Shown here in pieces: positions 1-6,068 of a DNA stretch of 45,293 bases. How positions within the stretch are numbered: the first letter of the stretch is position 1; each line of letters opens with the position of its first letter. This DNA comes from a virus. Made by a program: the position numbers and the translations under genes. The DNA lies in IMG/VR virus record IMGVR_UViG_3300033148_005717, positions 1-45,293 of that record. One strand, written 5' to 3'. Below the pieces are notes generated by a model, which worked only from the letters and a program-made list of their open reading frames with translations, made no database searches and was not told where the DNA came from.

Positions 1-73
1 AAAAGGATTTTTGTTCCCGGCAAGTTATTGAATATAGTGGCAAAATAGATAAACAGGGAAGAGCAGATTAAGA

Positions 74-102
74 TTGACACAAACATTAAGTTTACATAAT
101 AT
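74..102 (+). promoter_or_regulatory. Consensus sigma70 promoter spanning the left junction
   Basis: TTGACA (74-79), a 17-bp spacer and TAATAT (97-102). The -35 box lies in the left flank and the -10 box inside the 19-bp repeat, so this is probably a host promoter that is cut off from its downstream gene by the insertion. It now points into the phage, antisense to the gene at 118-504. At the right junction the nearest TTGACA (45165-45170) is only 10 bp from TAATAT, so that end does not rebuild it. Confidence 0.6.
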
Positions 103-114
103 ATCTTATAGGAC
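96..114. repeat. Left 19-bp direct repeat, putative attL core
   Basis: ATAATATATCTTATAGGAC is identical to 45180-45198, in the same orientation, and sits exactly 95 bases from the window start as its partner sits 95 bases from the end. Bases outside the repeats do not match each other. The core contains ATAA-N6-TTAT, an inverted repeat round a 6-bp centre as in tyrosine-recombinase and Xer sites. Sequence 1-95 would then be host DNA. Integration sites of this form are inferred, not proven. Confidence 0.75.
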
Positions 115-117
115 GTA

Positions 118-504
118 TTATGTAAAAATCTTTTGCACTCCTGCCGTATCCTTCCGTAATTCCAGTTTAAGATTCGCCTTGATATCGTGAATTTCACGCT
201 TAACATGGCCGATCCCAACCATAATCTGAGCAAACTTCCGATTGAAATCTTCAAGTTGCTCAATCTGTTTTTTAAATTGGTATGCAGCCAGCCATTTGTC
301 AAAACTTGACTTGCTGATCCGTATAAACGACCGATCATGTCCCGGATCGTTGTTGTAAAGAAGTCCCCTGTGGAACTCGAACTGATCCGTCCGCATACCC
401 TCGATGATGTCCTCTTTCGACAATCCGAATGGTCTGGCTCGTTCCAGGGCCGCGGAGCCGTTAATAGGATCAATGACATCTGCAAATAACGCTTGACGTT
501 CCAT
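118..504 (-). CDS. Excisionase-like HTH protein with coiled-coil tail
   Basis: 128 residues, the gene closest to attL. Residues 25-72 follow the winged-helix HTH_17/excisionase layout: a recognition helix region (FGLSKEDIIEGM), then a basic strand and IRISKSSFDKWL, which resembles the usual R-x-S-x-L-x-x-W-L ending. The C-terminal half is charged and predicted coiled coil. The fold assignment rests on that motif only. Position beside the repeat and absence of an integrase make a recombination directionality factor, or an activator of host recombinases, a reasonable inference. Its likely promoter (711-738) lies upstream of a 200-base leader filled with palindromes. It could also be an ordinary DNA-binding repressor. 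Confidence 0.55.
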   Translation of the reverse strand: MERQALFADVIDPINGSAALERARPFGLSKEDIIEGMRTDQFEFHRGLLYNNDPGHDRSFIRISKSSFDKWLAAYQFKKQIEQLEDFNRKFAQIMVGIGHVKREIHDIKANLKLELRKDTAGVQKIFT

Positions 505-553
505 GAGATCATTCCCATACTATGTGATGTAGATAATATATGGGTCGCCGGTG

Positions 554-675
554 TCGAACACATCACACGAAAAAGACACACAACGACCCTGCTGACGTGC
601 GTCAGCTCTGACGATGAACCATACCGTAGGGTGTTAAATTTATCGCGTGCTAATTGTTGTGTGTGTGATGTGTTC
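554..675. promoter_or_regulatory. Operator-like palindrome cluster
   Basis: A 13-bp inverted repeat, GAACACATCACAC (556-568) and its complement (663-675), brackets three alternating half-sites: CTGACG (592-597), CGTCAG (600-605) and CTGACG (608-613). GTCAGCTCTGACGA (601-614) recurs in inverted orientation at the other phage end (45089-45102). No gene of convincing length occupies 505-765. The arrangement suits a phage repressor or recombination accessory binding array in the leader of the excisionase-like gene. Confidence 0.5.
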
Positions 676-710
676 ATTTTTTCCTACCCCCAACCCAACT
701 TTCATGTTCA

Positions 711-738
711 ATTTAATCAGCCAGCAAATCTTTGTCAA
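711..738 (-). promoter_or_regulatory. Putative promoter for the excisionase-like gene
   Basis: On the minus strand TTGACA (738-733), 16-bp spacer, TTAAAT (716-711), with a TGA just before the -10. It would start a transcript of about 200 bases of leader before the start codon at 504. Confidence 0.45.
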
Positions 739-765
739 GGTTTTTTTTTAATTATTTTCATTTTT

Positions 766-1230
766 TTATTGCCAGAAAAATTCAATTTCCACGTTTCTGA
801 TAGTGTTAGTCCCACCCCCGATTGTCCATCCGGCCTCGTAATTATCGTTAATATTAAGATTCGTGTTCGGTGTCAAGTTCGATGGTAAGAAATTGTGTAT
901 TGAGTTTCCGTGCCCCCCCAAAACCCATCCCCCCCCCGGATAGAAATAATATCTATCCCAAGACAATCTATAAATAATATCGGTAGCCATATACTGAGAT
1001 GTATTTTGTAAGATTCCCTCAATATGGACAACGCCAGAATCTACAGCAAGTATCGTAGCCTCTATCCAGATTAGAGTGGCAACACCTGGCGGTTCGACAA
1101 AAACAGTATCCACTTCAAATATCGTTAGCGTATCGGTTTCAACGATTATTTTCTCTTTTGTGCAACCCTGCAAGTTGATCGATGCCCAGCCAATCAAGAT
1201 TGCCAACATAAAGCACACCGCTGTTTTCAT
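766..1230 (-). CDS. Secreted lipoprotein, possible lysogenic-conversion factor
   Basis: 154 residues. A lysine-bearing start, a hydrophobic helix (residues 5-20) and the lipobox LQGC (Cys at about residue 23) predict a signal-peptidase II lipoprotein on the cell envelope. A Thr/Asp/Glu-rich linker follows, then a beta-rich domain resembling FxLYD-type lipoprotein folds (weak). The start overlaps the upstream stop as ATGA and follows GGGGAG. It is the distal gene of a two-gene operon under a near-consensus promoter next to an attachment site, the usual place for superinfection-exclusion or conversion lipoproteins; that role is inferred. It could also be an outer-membrane o-spanin, but it is far from the lysis genes. 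Confidence 0.7.
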   Translation of the reverse strand: MKTAVCFMLAILIGWASINLQGCTKEKIIVETDTLTIFEVDTVFVEPPGVATLIWIEATILAVDSGVVHIEGILQNTSQYMATDIIYRLSWDRYYFYPGGGWVLGGHGNSIHNFLPSNLTPNTNLNINDNYEAGWTIGGGTNTIRNVEIEFFWQ

Positions 1231-1448
1231 ACGTCTCTCCCCTTTTCGGGCGAACCCTTTTCGATCAATCCCCTGTTTATCAGGGCTTCCTCGACTAACT
1301 TGATGCCCGCCGATGACCAGGTCAGCCGTTCTTCGACGACCATTTTGTCGATAACCTCTACGATAGCCCTATCCCTGGGATCGTTCATTCTGAATCTCAG
1401 GTATTTAGAGCAGATTTTGTATTTAACCTTGTCGCTTTCAAATGGCAT
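1227..1448 (-). CDS. Small protein upstream of lipoprotein
   Basis: 73 residues, charged, no recognised family. Residues 20-60 (NDPRDRAIVEVIDKM and following) look helical. It is the first gene after the strong leftward promoter at 1491-1519 and is translationally coupled to the lipoprotein gene (GTATGA overlap). RBS AAAGGATAAAAT precedes the start. Confidence 0.55.
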   Translation of the reverse strand: MPFESDKVKYKICSKYLRFRMNDPRDRAIVEVIDKMVVEERLTWSSAGIKLVEEALINRGLIEKGSPEKGRDV

Positions 1449-1490
1449 ATTTTATCCTTTTAAAAGATCAATTCCTTTGTTTCTATCGAC

Positions 1491-1519
1491 ATTATAATGA
1501 TTCAATTTACCCGTGTCAA
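1491..1519 (-). promoter_or_regulatory. Perfect-consensus sigma70 promoter, leftward
   Basis: Minus strand TTGACA (1519-1514), 17-bp spacer, TATAAT (1496-1491). It drives the 73-residue gene and the lipoprotein. The -35 box lies in the 36-bp element shared with the other leftward promoter at 5975-6003. Confidence 0.85.
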
Positions 1520-1548
1520 GAATAATCGGTGTCCACGATTAAAATAAT
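1513..1548. promoter_or_regulatory. Shared upstream promoter element, copy 1
   Basis: GTGTCAAGAATAA, 5 variable bases, GTCCAC, 4 partly conserved bases, AAAATAAT. The same blocks with identical spacing occur at 5997-6032. Both copies contain the -35 of a leftward promoter. Likely an operator or activator site. A related GTCGACAATTAAA lies at about 1601-1613. Confidence 0.6.
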
Positions 1549-1550
1549 CC

Positions 1551-1580
1551 TTGACATATTTTAGTGCATTGTGTTATTAT
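1551..1580 (+). promoter_or_regulatory. Rightward promoter for HTH operon
   Basis: TTGACA (1551-1556), 18-bp spacer, TATTAT (1575-1580). It is divergent from the promoter at 1491-1519, with the shared element between them, the layout of a phage control switch. Confidence 0.6.
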
Positions 1581-1626
1581 TGTTCACAGATGTTATAAAA
1601 GTCGACAATTAAACTCTGGAGGGGGT

Positions 1627-1863
1627 TTGCGACACGATGAAAAGCTGGAATTTTGGGATCTGATTCGCAAAATCAGTTCCGATATTGACGAACGGGATTG
1701 CGGAATTTTATTCGGAATCTGGAAACGTCGGAAATATACACAAATCGCTAAATCGCTTGGGGTTAGTCCCCGAACTATTCTCCGCCGCAGACAGCGAATC
1801 CGCTATTATATTGAGCTTTTAGAAAAAAGAGTGTCCGGTTTTCGAACTTCGCGTGGTTTATAA
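1627..1863 (+). CDS. HTH (sigma70 region 4-like) regulator
   Basis: The start is taken as TTG at 1627 because GGAGG (1618-1622) lies just before it; an ATG at 1564 lies over the promoter and has no RBS. The 78-residue product has a C-terminal helix-turn-helix, RKYTQIAKSLGVSPRTILRR, typical of sigma70 region 4/LuxR-like domains, preceded by an acidic helix. It probably regulates phage transcription, perhaps acting at the divergent promoter just upstream. No sigma region 2 is present, so it is not a full sigma factor. It is coupled to the next gene by TAATG. Confidence 0.65.
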   Translation: MRHDEKLEFWDLIRKISSDIDERDCGILFGIWKRRKYTQIAKSLGVSPRTILRRRQRIRYYIELLEKRVSGFRTSRGL

Positions 1864-2261
1864 TGAGTAGAATAAGTATCCTGAAGCAAGATTTCAAGTA
1901 TTTGCCAGAAACCATATCGGAGGAAAATTTGTCTTTAACGCCGGAAACGGCTGTCGCAAGCTATGAACCGACTATCGCCGAAATTTGCCGAAAAGCACAA
2001 TCGTTCTGGAAAGAAGACGCACTTCAGGAATTAAGACTTTGTGTGATCCAGGCGTTTCGCCGAAACCCGTTTCTTAATTCAGACATCATGATTGACGACC
2101 TCAATACCCGTTTCAAGCGGCTTGACAAGCTGGAACGCAATCGGGGTATGGTTGACGCACCAGAGATACTCGATCCCCTTGAACTACGGGAACACATTAA
2201 GACCGGTTACTACCATCAGCCGGATCGTGGCCGCAAGGTCAAGATCCACAACCATCTTTAG
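1863..2261 (+). CDS. Hypothetical protein coupled to HTH regulator
   Basis: 132 residues, start overlapping the previous stop (TAATG). Acidic N-terminus, central helical part (FWKEDALQELRLCVIQAF), basic C-terminus ending near GRKVKIHNHL. No family recognised. Its position suggests a co-regulator or a DNA-binding partner of the HTH protein. Confidence 0.55.
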   Translation: MSRISILKQDFKYLPETISEENLSLTPETAVASYEPTIAEICRKAQSFWKEDALQELRLCVIQAFRRNPFLNSDIMIDDLNTRFKRLDKLERNRGMVDAPEILDPLELREHIKTGYYHQPDRGRKVKIHNHL

Positions 2262-2278
2262 TTGTCAAAGAGCGCGTA

Positions 2279-2314
2279 CTCAAAATGAGATCGATTGAAC
2301 TCAATTTGAGTTCA
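2279..2314. promoter_or_regulatory. Paired palindromes between convergent genes
   Basis: CTCAAAATGAG (2279-2289) and CTCAATTTGAG (2300-2310) are 21 bp apart, two helical turns; the second extends to a perfect 19-bp palindrome, 2296-2314. There is no T-run, so a simple terminator is unlikely. AAAGAGCG occurs just before and just after the pair. It looks like a binding site for a dimeric repressor. Confidence 0.45.
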
Positions 2315-2339
2315 GCCGTTAAAGAGCGTGGGCAGTTAG

Positions 2340-2552
2340 TTATTTATTTTCTGTGCAACTAAGAGCAATGGCTTCGCCATGAATGTCTATTTCATTTGGC
2401 ATGGGAGCCAAATTAACATAAACAGATTTACCACAAATATTACATTGAGAAACGTAAGCAAAGTGATCTATTTGTCTAAATCTATTCATTTTATGGCCCC
2501 TGAAAACTGCGGATTCTTTTGCTTCTCGTTTTAATTTTTCAAGGCGTTTCAT
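2340..2552 (-). CDS. Small CxxC zinc-binding protein
   Basis: 70 residues; basic N-terminal helix, then CNICGKSVYVN and a late Cys (LSCTEN), consistent with a zinc knuckle. Last gene of the left early operon. Start overlaps the preceding stop as ATGA with a strong AAGGAGG in the end of the upstream gene. Confidence 0.55.
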   Translation of the reverse strand: MKRLEKLKREAKESAVFRGHKMNRFRQIDHFAYVSQCNICGKSVYVNLAPMPNEIDIHGEAIALSCTENK

Positions 2553-2749
2553 TTTAAAACCTCCTTCCCCGCTTTTAAATATCGTTCAAACTCCTCATTC
2601 GATCCCTTGAGAATTGTATTACAGCAACAACAAACTATACACAGCCAGTCTTTTTTATCGGTTATACAATTATAAGCATGCCAGGCTAAAAGGTGTTCTG
2701 GCTTATGTGAACAAATAGAGGGATCGAGCTTTTTATCAATCCTTATCAA
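2549..2749 (-). CDS. Small Cys-rich protein
   Basis: 66 residues starting at TTG (SD AGGAGG). Contains CSHKPEH, a histidine, and the cluster CIVCCCC, so metal binding is likely; resembles HNH-like or zinc-ribbon fragments but lacks a full motif. Overlaps the next gene by ATGA. Confidence 0.5.
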   Translation of the reverse strand: MIRIDKKLDPSICSHKPEHLLAWHAYNCITDKKDWLCIVCCCCNTILKGSNEEFERYLKAGKEVLK

Positions 2750-3040
2750 CTAAACCTCCTCCCCCGCCTCGCGTATATTTTCCCATTCGCCCGCATTACT
2801 TAATGCAAGAACTATTGATTTTAAGGTGTTTTCGTATTGTGCTTGAGTAATTGCCAAACAAAAATATTTGTTTTTATCGACTTTGGCTAAGCATTTTAAC
2901 CTTTTATAGGCCAGTCCCAACGCCCGCACAAGCGCGTCATGGGCGTTGCAACGATCAATAATTTCATCTTTCCCGATCTTATCGATAAGTTGCATTAGCT
3001 CAATGGCTGGAGCTGTTCTCGGCGTTCTCTCAGCTTTCAT
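2750..3040 (-). CDS. Hypothetical early protein
   Basis: The start at 3040 is preferred over 3079 because GAGGAACGTG precedes it and the same RBS/start sequence is used at 3377. 96 residues, mostly helical, no family recognised. The start lies inside the end of the upstream gene. Confidence 0.5.
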   Translation of the reverse strand: MKAERTPRTAPAIELMQLIDKIGKDEIIDRCNAHDALVRALGLAYKRLKCLAKVDKNKYFCLAITQAQYENTLKSIVLALSNAGEWENIREAGEEV

Positions 3041-3350
3041 CACGTTCCTCGCTTTCGGATATCCCGCGAAATCGATCATTGTATTGAGGATCGATTATAT
3101 TGATTTCCGTTAAAAACCGTTCTTCCTCGGTTTCTTTCTTGTCAAGCCACTCAAAGTATGCCTCGGCGTGCTTTTTGCACATTTCACCATCGTCAGATTT
3201 GGAACAATTTGGACACAAGATGCTCGAAGTAAGGAGTTCTTTACCTTCTGCTATGATTTGATCTGCGTTTTTTAGGTTATTCTGAATGACCTCAATTGCT
3301 TTTTCACATTGCCGGATAGCCTCTTGACATAATTTCTTATAGTCCGCCAT
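3030..3350 (-). CDS. Coiled-coil protein with cysteine cluster
   Basis: 106 residues from ATG 3350 (MADYKKLC...). Long N-terminal helix, then CPNCSKSD...CKKH, a likely zinc site, then an acidic helix. The stretch before ATG 3350 is the repeated RBS module GAGGAGTTTGAGAAAATG; an alternative start at 3377 also has an RBS and would add nine residues. No family recognised. Confidence 0.5.
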   Translation of the reverse strand: MADYKKLCQEAIRQCEKAIEVIQNNLKNADQIIAEGKELLTSSILCPNCSKSDDGEMCKKHAEAYFEWLDKKETEEERFLTEINIIDPQYNDRFRGISESEERDES

Positions 3351-3363
3351 TTTCTCAAACTCC

Positions 3364-3555
3364 TCATGTTCTGTCATTACGTTCCTCGCTTTCTAATTTA
3401 TATTTCTCGCATAAAGTAATAGCATCCTCAATTTGATCGACAAGCGATTTTTTCCCAATATCTATTACGACAGCACAATCAAGATGGTATTTATTGCCAT
3501 CACCATCAATATATGTTGTGTCTTTTACTATTCTGACATCGGCTTTTGATTTCAT
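3364..3555 (-). CDS. Hypothetical early protein
   Basis: 63 residues from ATG 3555, chosen because the repeated module ending TTTGAGAAAATG sits there; the longer reading to 3624 translates that RBS. Predicted beta-rich centre (TTYIDGDGNKYHLDC) and C-terminal helix ending ESEERNDRT. Function unknown. Confidence 0.45.
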   Translation of the reverse strand: MKSKADVRIVKDTTYIDGDGNKYHLDCAVVIDIGKKSLVDQIEDAITLCEKYKLESEERNDRT

Positions 3556-3578
3556 TTTCTCAAATCCCTCGCTTTCTT

Positions 3579-3767
3579 CTAATGTAATTCTTCTTTGTCG
3601 TCTGGATATTCGGGAAACAACCAATAAAGATACTCTTCAAGTTTTCTCGCTATTACTACCGCGCGCTTGTCTTTCCCCGAAAGTCCCCGATCCCAAAATT
3701 TATTGATTAATTTCTGTAATTCATTAAAACTTATTCCCATAACTATCCCATTTTCCCTTCTCCGCAT
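3579..3767 (-). CDS. Hypothetical early protein
   Basis: Up to 62 residues; ATG 3740 is an alternative start (53 residues). Helical, ISFNELQKLINKFWDRGLSG then a second helix. No family recognised. Confidence 0.4.
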   Translation of the reverse strand: MRRRENGIVMGISFNELQKLINKFWDRGLSGKDKRAVVIARKLEEYLYWLFPEYPDDKEELH

Positions 3768-3771
3768 GGGG

Positions 3772-3942
3772 CTAATGCAATTCGGTTACATCAATCCATT
3801 CCGGCACACCACCGAATGGCTGTAATTTATCACTTTCGGCAATCAAACGGTCATCCTTTTTAACAAGATCATAAAATTCTCGCACAGGCTGTTCCACCCG
3901 TATTTGGCCATTATGATTGTATTCTTTTAAGCCGATTATCAT
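3772..3942 (-). CDS. Hypothetical 56-residue protein
   Basis: Start ATG 3942 with AGGAGGTTTGAGAAA before it, overlapping the previous stop (ATGA). Charged sequence beginning MIIGLKEYNHNGQIRVEQ. It fills an otherwise empty gap in the operon. Function unknown. Confidence 0.55.
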   Translation of the reverse strand: MIIGLKEYNHNGQIRVEQPVREFYDLVKKDDRLIAESDKLQPFGGVPEWIDVTELH

Positions 3943-4289
3943 TTTCTCAAACCTCCTTTTTCCTTCTTGGTTTTTAAATGCCTCTTTTTATCTCGGATTC
4001 TGGTTCGGATTCTATTGTATTGCGCTTCAGCTTGCTCGTGTTCAGGGACCCAAGCAACTTTTTCCTTCTCAAATATCAAACCAAGTGATTCTTCAATTCT
4101 TTTTAAGCTCTTAAGAATATTACTTGCCGTAATATACGTGTAATTTGTTCGCTTCTCAACCGTTTTGTGTAAAGATACATTCGTCTTGATGTCGAACTCG
4201 CAAGACTGGGATACAAGACCCATTAAATATGAGGTATCTCTAAGGCTTTCCAGGGCCAATAACAGTTCCACCCGTTTTTCGGTTTTCAT
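3939..4289 (-). CDS. Hypothetical helical protein
   Basis: 116 residues, strongly helical with a very basic C-terminus (RDKKRHLKTKKEKGG) whose last codons double as the RBS of the next gene. Coupled both sides by ATGA. No family recognised; nucleic-acid binding is possible. Confidence 0.5.
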   Translation of the reverse strand: MKTEKRVELLLALESLRDTSYLMGLVSQSCEFDIKTNVSLHKTVEKRTNYTYITASNILKSLKRIEESLGLIFEKEKVAWVPEHEQAEAQYNRIRTRIRDKKRHLKTKKEKGGLRK

Positions 4290-4948
4290 CTTTTTAAACT
4301 CCCTTCCCCGGTTAGGTCTCCGAATCGTTGCGTATAAATTTTAAACCATTTTGGATCTTTCTTAATATATTCCTCGGCCTCGATAAAACGGCCTTCAAGA
4401 ATGTTGCGGGCATACTGATATGCCCATTCAGGATCTCGCTTTATGTATTCCTCCGCTTCAAGGAACCGGCCTTCGAGGATGTCAAGGGCGTATAAAGTTG
4501 CCCATTCAGGATCGGTCTTAATGTATTCCTCTGCCTCGATAAACCGGCCGCCGAGGATGTCGCGGGCATATTTGTAACCCCATTCGGGATTTCTTTTGAT
4601 ATACTGCTCTGCCTCGATAAATCTGCCTTCGAGGACGTTGAGAGCATACCAGCAAGCCCGCCGTGGATTTTTCATGATATATTCCTCGGCTTCGATGAAC
4701 CGGCCATCGAGGATATTATAGGCATACGAAGTCGCCCAGTCGGGATTTTTCTTAATGTATTCTTCTGCTTCGATAAACCGACCTCCGATGACGTCGAACG
4801 CGTACCAATATAGCCACTCTGGAGCGCACCTGTGATTCAGAATTTCTTCGAGCGATAGTTGCCTGACAGCGTCTATTTCCTTTTCACAAATGCCAGCTTT
4901 TTCAGCGGCATCGAGGACCATGTCTATCTGCTTTTTGGTCAACTGCAT
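4286..4948 (-). CDS. Tandem 24-residue repeat protein (GRFIEAEEYI repeats)
   Basis: 220 residues. After a 40-residue helical start there are six near-perfect repeats of about 24 residues, consensus GRFIEAEEYIKKNPEWAYxY then A-x-N-I-L-E. The DNA repeat unit is 72 bp. Repeats of this GR(F/W)xEAE type are known in phage and bacterial proteins of unknown function and are predicted to form an alpha solenoid, suggesting protein binding. Short spacer (20 bp) after the upstream gene, with the GAGGAGTTTGAGAAAATG module at the start. Confidence 0.75.
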   Translation of the reverse strand: MQLTKKQIDMVLDAAEKAGICEKEIDAVRQLSLEEILNHRCAPEWLYWYAFDVIGGRFIEAEEYIKKNPDWATSYAYNILDGRFIEAEEYIMKNPRRACWYALNVLEGRFIEAEQYIKRNPEWGYKYARDILGGRFIEAEEYIKTDPEWATLYALDILEGRFLEAEEYIKRDPEWAYQYARNILEGRFIEAEEYIKKDPKWFKIYTQRFGDLTGEGSLKR

Positions 4949-4968
4949 TTTCTCAAACTCCTCCCCCG

Positions 4969-5160
4969 CTACGCGGTTGTTTTAGTCCAATATAAACAAA
5001 ACGAGGTTCTTAAAGGTCTTTTCTCTGTAAATTGTCCGGTCTTTAGTTCATCGATAATCGGCGCAATATCCCGATAAAACGGTTTAATGTCCGCCTCTAA
5101 TCGTTCCAAATCGATTTCGGTTGGCCTCTTTTCGTCCTTGTATTGCTTGTAGATTATCAT
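4969..5160 (-). CDS. Hypothetical early protein
   Basis: 63 residues, charged; SD GGAAGAAAG before ATG 5160. No family recognised. Confidence 0.45.
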   Translation of the reverse strand: MIIYKQYKDEKRPTEIDLERLEADIKPFYRDIAPIIDELKTGQFTEKRPLRTSFCLYWTKTTA

Positions 5161-5175
5161 TGCACTTTCTTCCTG

Positions 5176-5373
5176 TTAGAGTTTGTTCAAATTACGATTC
5201 GTTAATCGTTTTACCTGTGGTATCTGACGGGTATTGCTTAGAGTTATTACGAATAACTTGTCGTCAATCCAAATGTAACTAAAGTAAGGTGAGCCACCTT
5301 CAAGTTGAACCGTTATTGATTTACGGTTTTCAGGATGGCTTGAGTGTGCCGTAGCGATTTCGATTGTTTTCAT
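5176..5373 (-). CDS. Hypothetical early protein
   Basis: 65 residues, predicted mainly beta (KSITVQLEGGSPYFSYIWID). RBS AAGGGG in the repeated CAAGGGGtaACAATGAA start sequence also seen at 5712 and 5933. No family recognised. Confidence 0.5.
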   Translation of the reverse strand: MKTIEIATAHSSHPENRKSITVQLEGGSPYFSYIWIDDKLFVITLSNTRQIPQVKRLTNRNLNKL

Positions 5374-5403
5374 TGTTACCCCTTGTTTAAAGGTTGTTCC
5401 CCG

Positions 5404-5712
5404 TTAAACGTCTAATACTATTAGCTTGTGGAAATCTAAATCGGAATATTCTCGGACCATTTTAGCCGTTTCGAGTTTCCTGTATATCCCCTCGACAAAT
5501 CGAGTTTGAAAATCATAAACGGCAAATCCCGTCCTGGTTTTTTTACCATTCCACGATTCAACCTTAGCAATACCCGGTTTTAGAGTAGCCGTAATAGTTA
5601 CCCTCCCCATTTTTTTCATCTTATCCCGACTAACTATTTTATCGTAATCGGGATAACGCGTAAAGAATCTTTCGCGCTCTCTAATGATTTGATTCAGTCG
5701 AGCCCTTTTCAT
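5404..5712 (-). CDS. Hypothetical early protein
   Basis: 102 residues. Basic N-terminal helix, then a beta-rich part (GRVTITATLKPGIAKVESW). RBS AAGAGGATACAATG is the repeated start sequence. Function unknown. Confidence 0.5.
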   Translation of the reverse strand: MKRARLNQIIRERERFFTRYPDYDKIVSRDKMKKMGRVTITATLKPGIAKVESWNGKKTRTGFAVYDFQTRFVEGIYRKLETAKMVREYSDLDFHKLIVLDV

Positions 5713-5750
5713 TGTATCCTCTTGTTAAATGTTCTATTCTTTTGTTGATA

Positions 5751-5933
5751 CTATCCGAGTTCGACCTCGGTCAAGATTGATAAAGCTAATTCAACATCTT
5801 TTACCGCGTCCCTCGAATCTCTAAAAAGTCCTTTCCTTATAATGTCTTTTGTGAATTCATGGACCGTCGGATCGTCTAAAATAGCCCGAACCTTTTTAGC
5901 TAATGTCGCGTTGCAGTAATCCAAATTTTTCAT
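5751..5933 (-). CDS. Hypothetical first gene of left early operon
   Basis: 60 residues, helical, about 40 bases downstream of the leftward promoter at 5975-6003; RBS AAGGGGATACAATG. No family recognised. Confidence 0.55.
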   Translation of the reverse strand: MKNLDYCNATLAKKVRAILDDPTVHEFTKDIIRKGLFRDSRDAVKDVELALSILTEVELG

Positions 5934-5974
5934 TGTATCCCCTTGTTTAAAGGTTTCTTGTTCATCCTATCGTC

Positions 5975-6003
5975 AAATTAATGCAACACTTTAGCGGTGT
6001 CAA
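5975..6003 (-). promoter_or_regulatory. Leftward early promoter
   Basis: Minus strand TTGACA (6003-5998), 17-bp spacer, TAATTT (5980-5975). Drives the operon 5933 to 2340. Its -35 lies in the second copy of the 36-bp shared element. Confidence 0.75.
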
Positions 6004-6032
6004 GAATAAAATAAGTCCACATTTAAAATAAT
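5997..6032. promoter_or_regulatory. Shared upstream promoter element, copy 2
   Basis: GTGTCAAGAATAA / GTCCAC / AAAATAAT with the same spacing as 1513-1548. It also lies just upstream of the rightward late operon, for which no clear -35/-10 pair is visible, so the element could act in both directions. Confidence 0.55.
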
Positions 6033-6068
6033 TACTTCAAAAACTATGCCAAACCATGAAAAAAACTG

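Noticed and set aside
96-114. Attachment core as the 3' end of a tRNA gene
   Set aside because: AT-rich, no T-loop or CCA-like sequence in either flank.
735-775. T-rich stretch as intrinsic terminator for the excisionase-like or lipoprotein genes
   Set aside because: No GC-rich stem precedes it on either strand.
1564-1626. ATG at 1564 as start of the HTH gene
   Set aside because: It lies within the promoter; the TTG at 1627 has GGAGG at proper distance.
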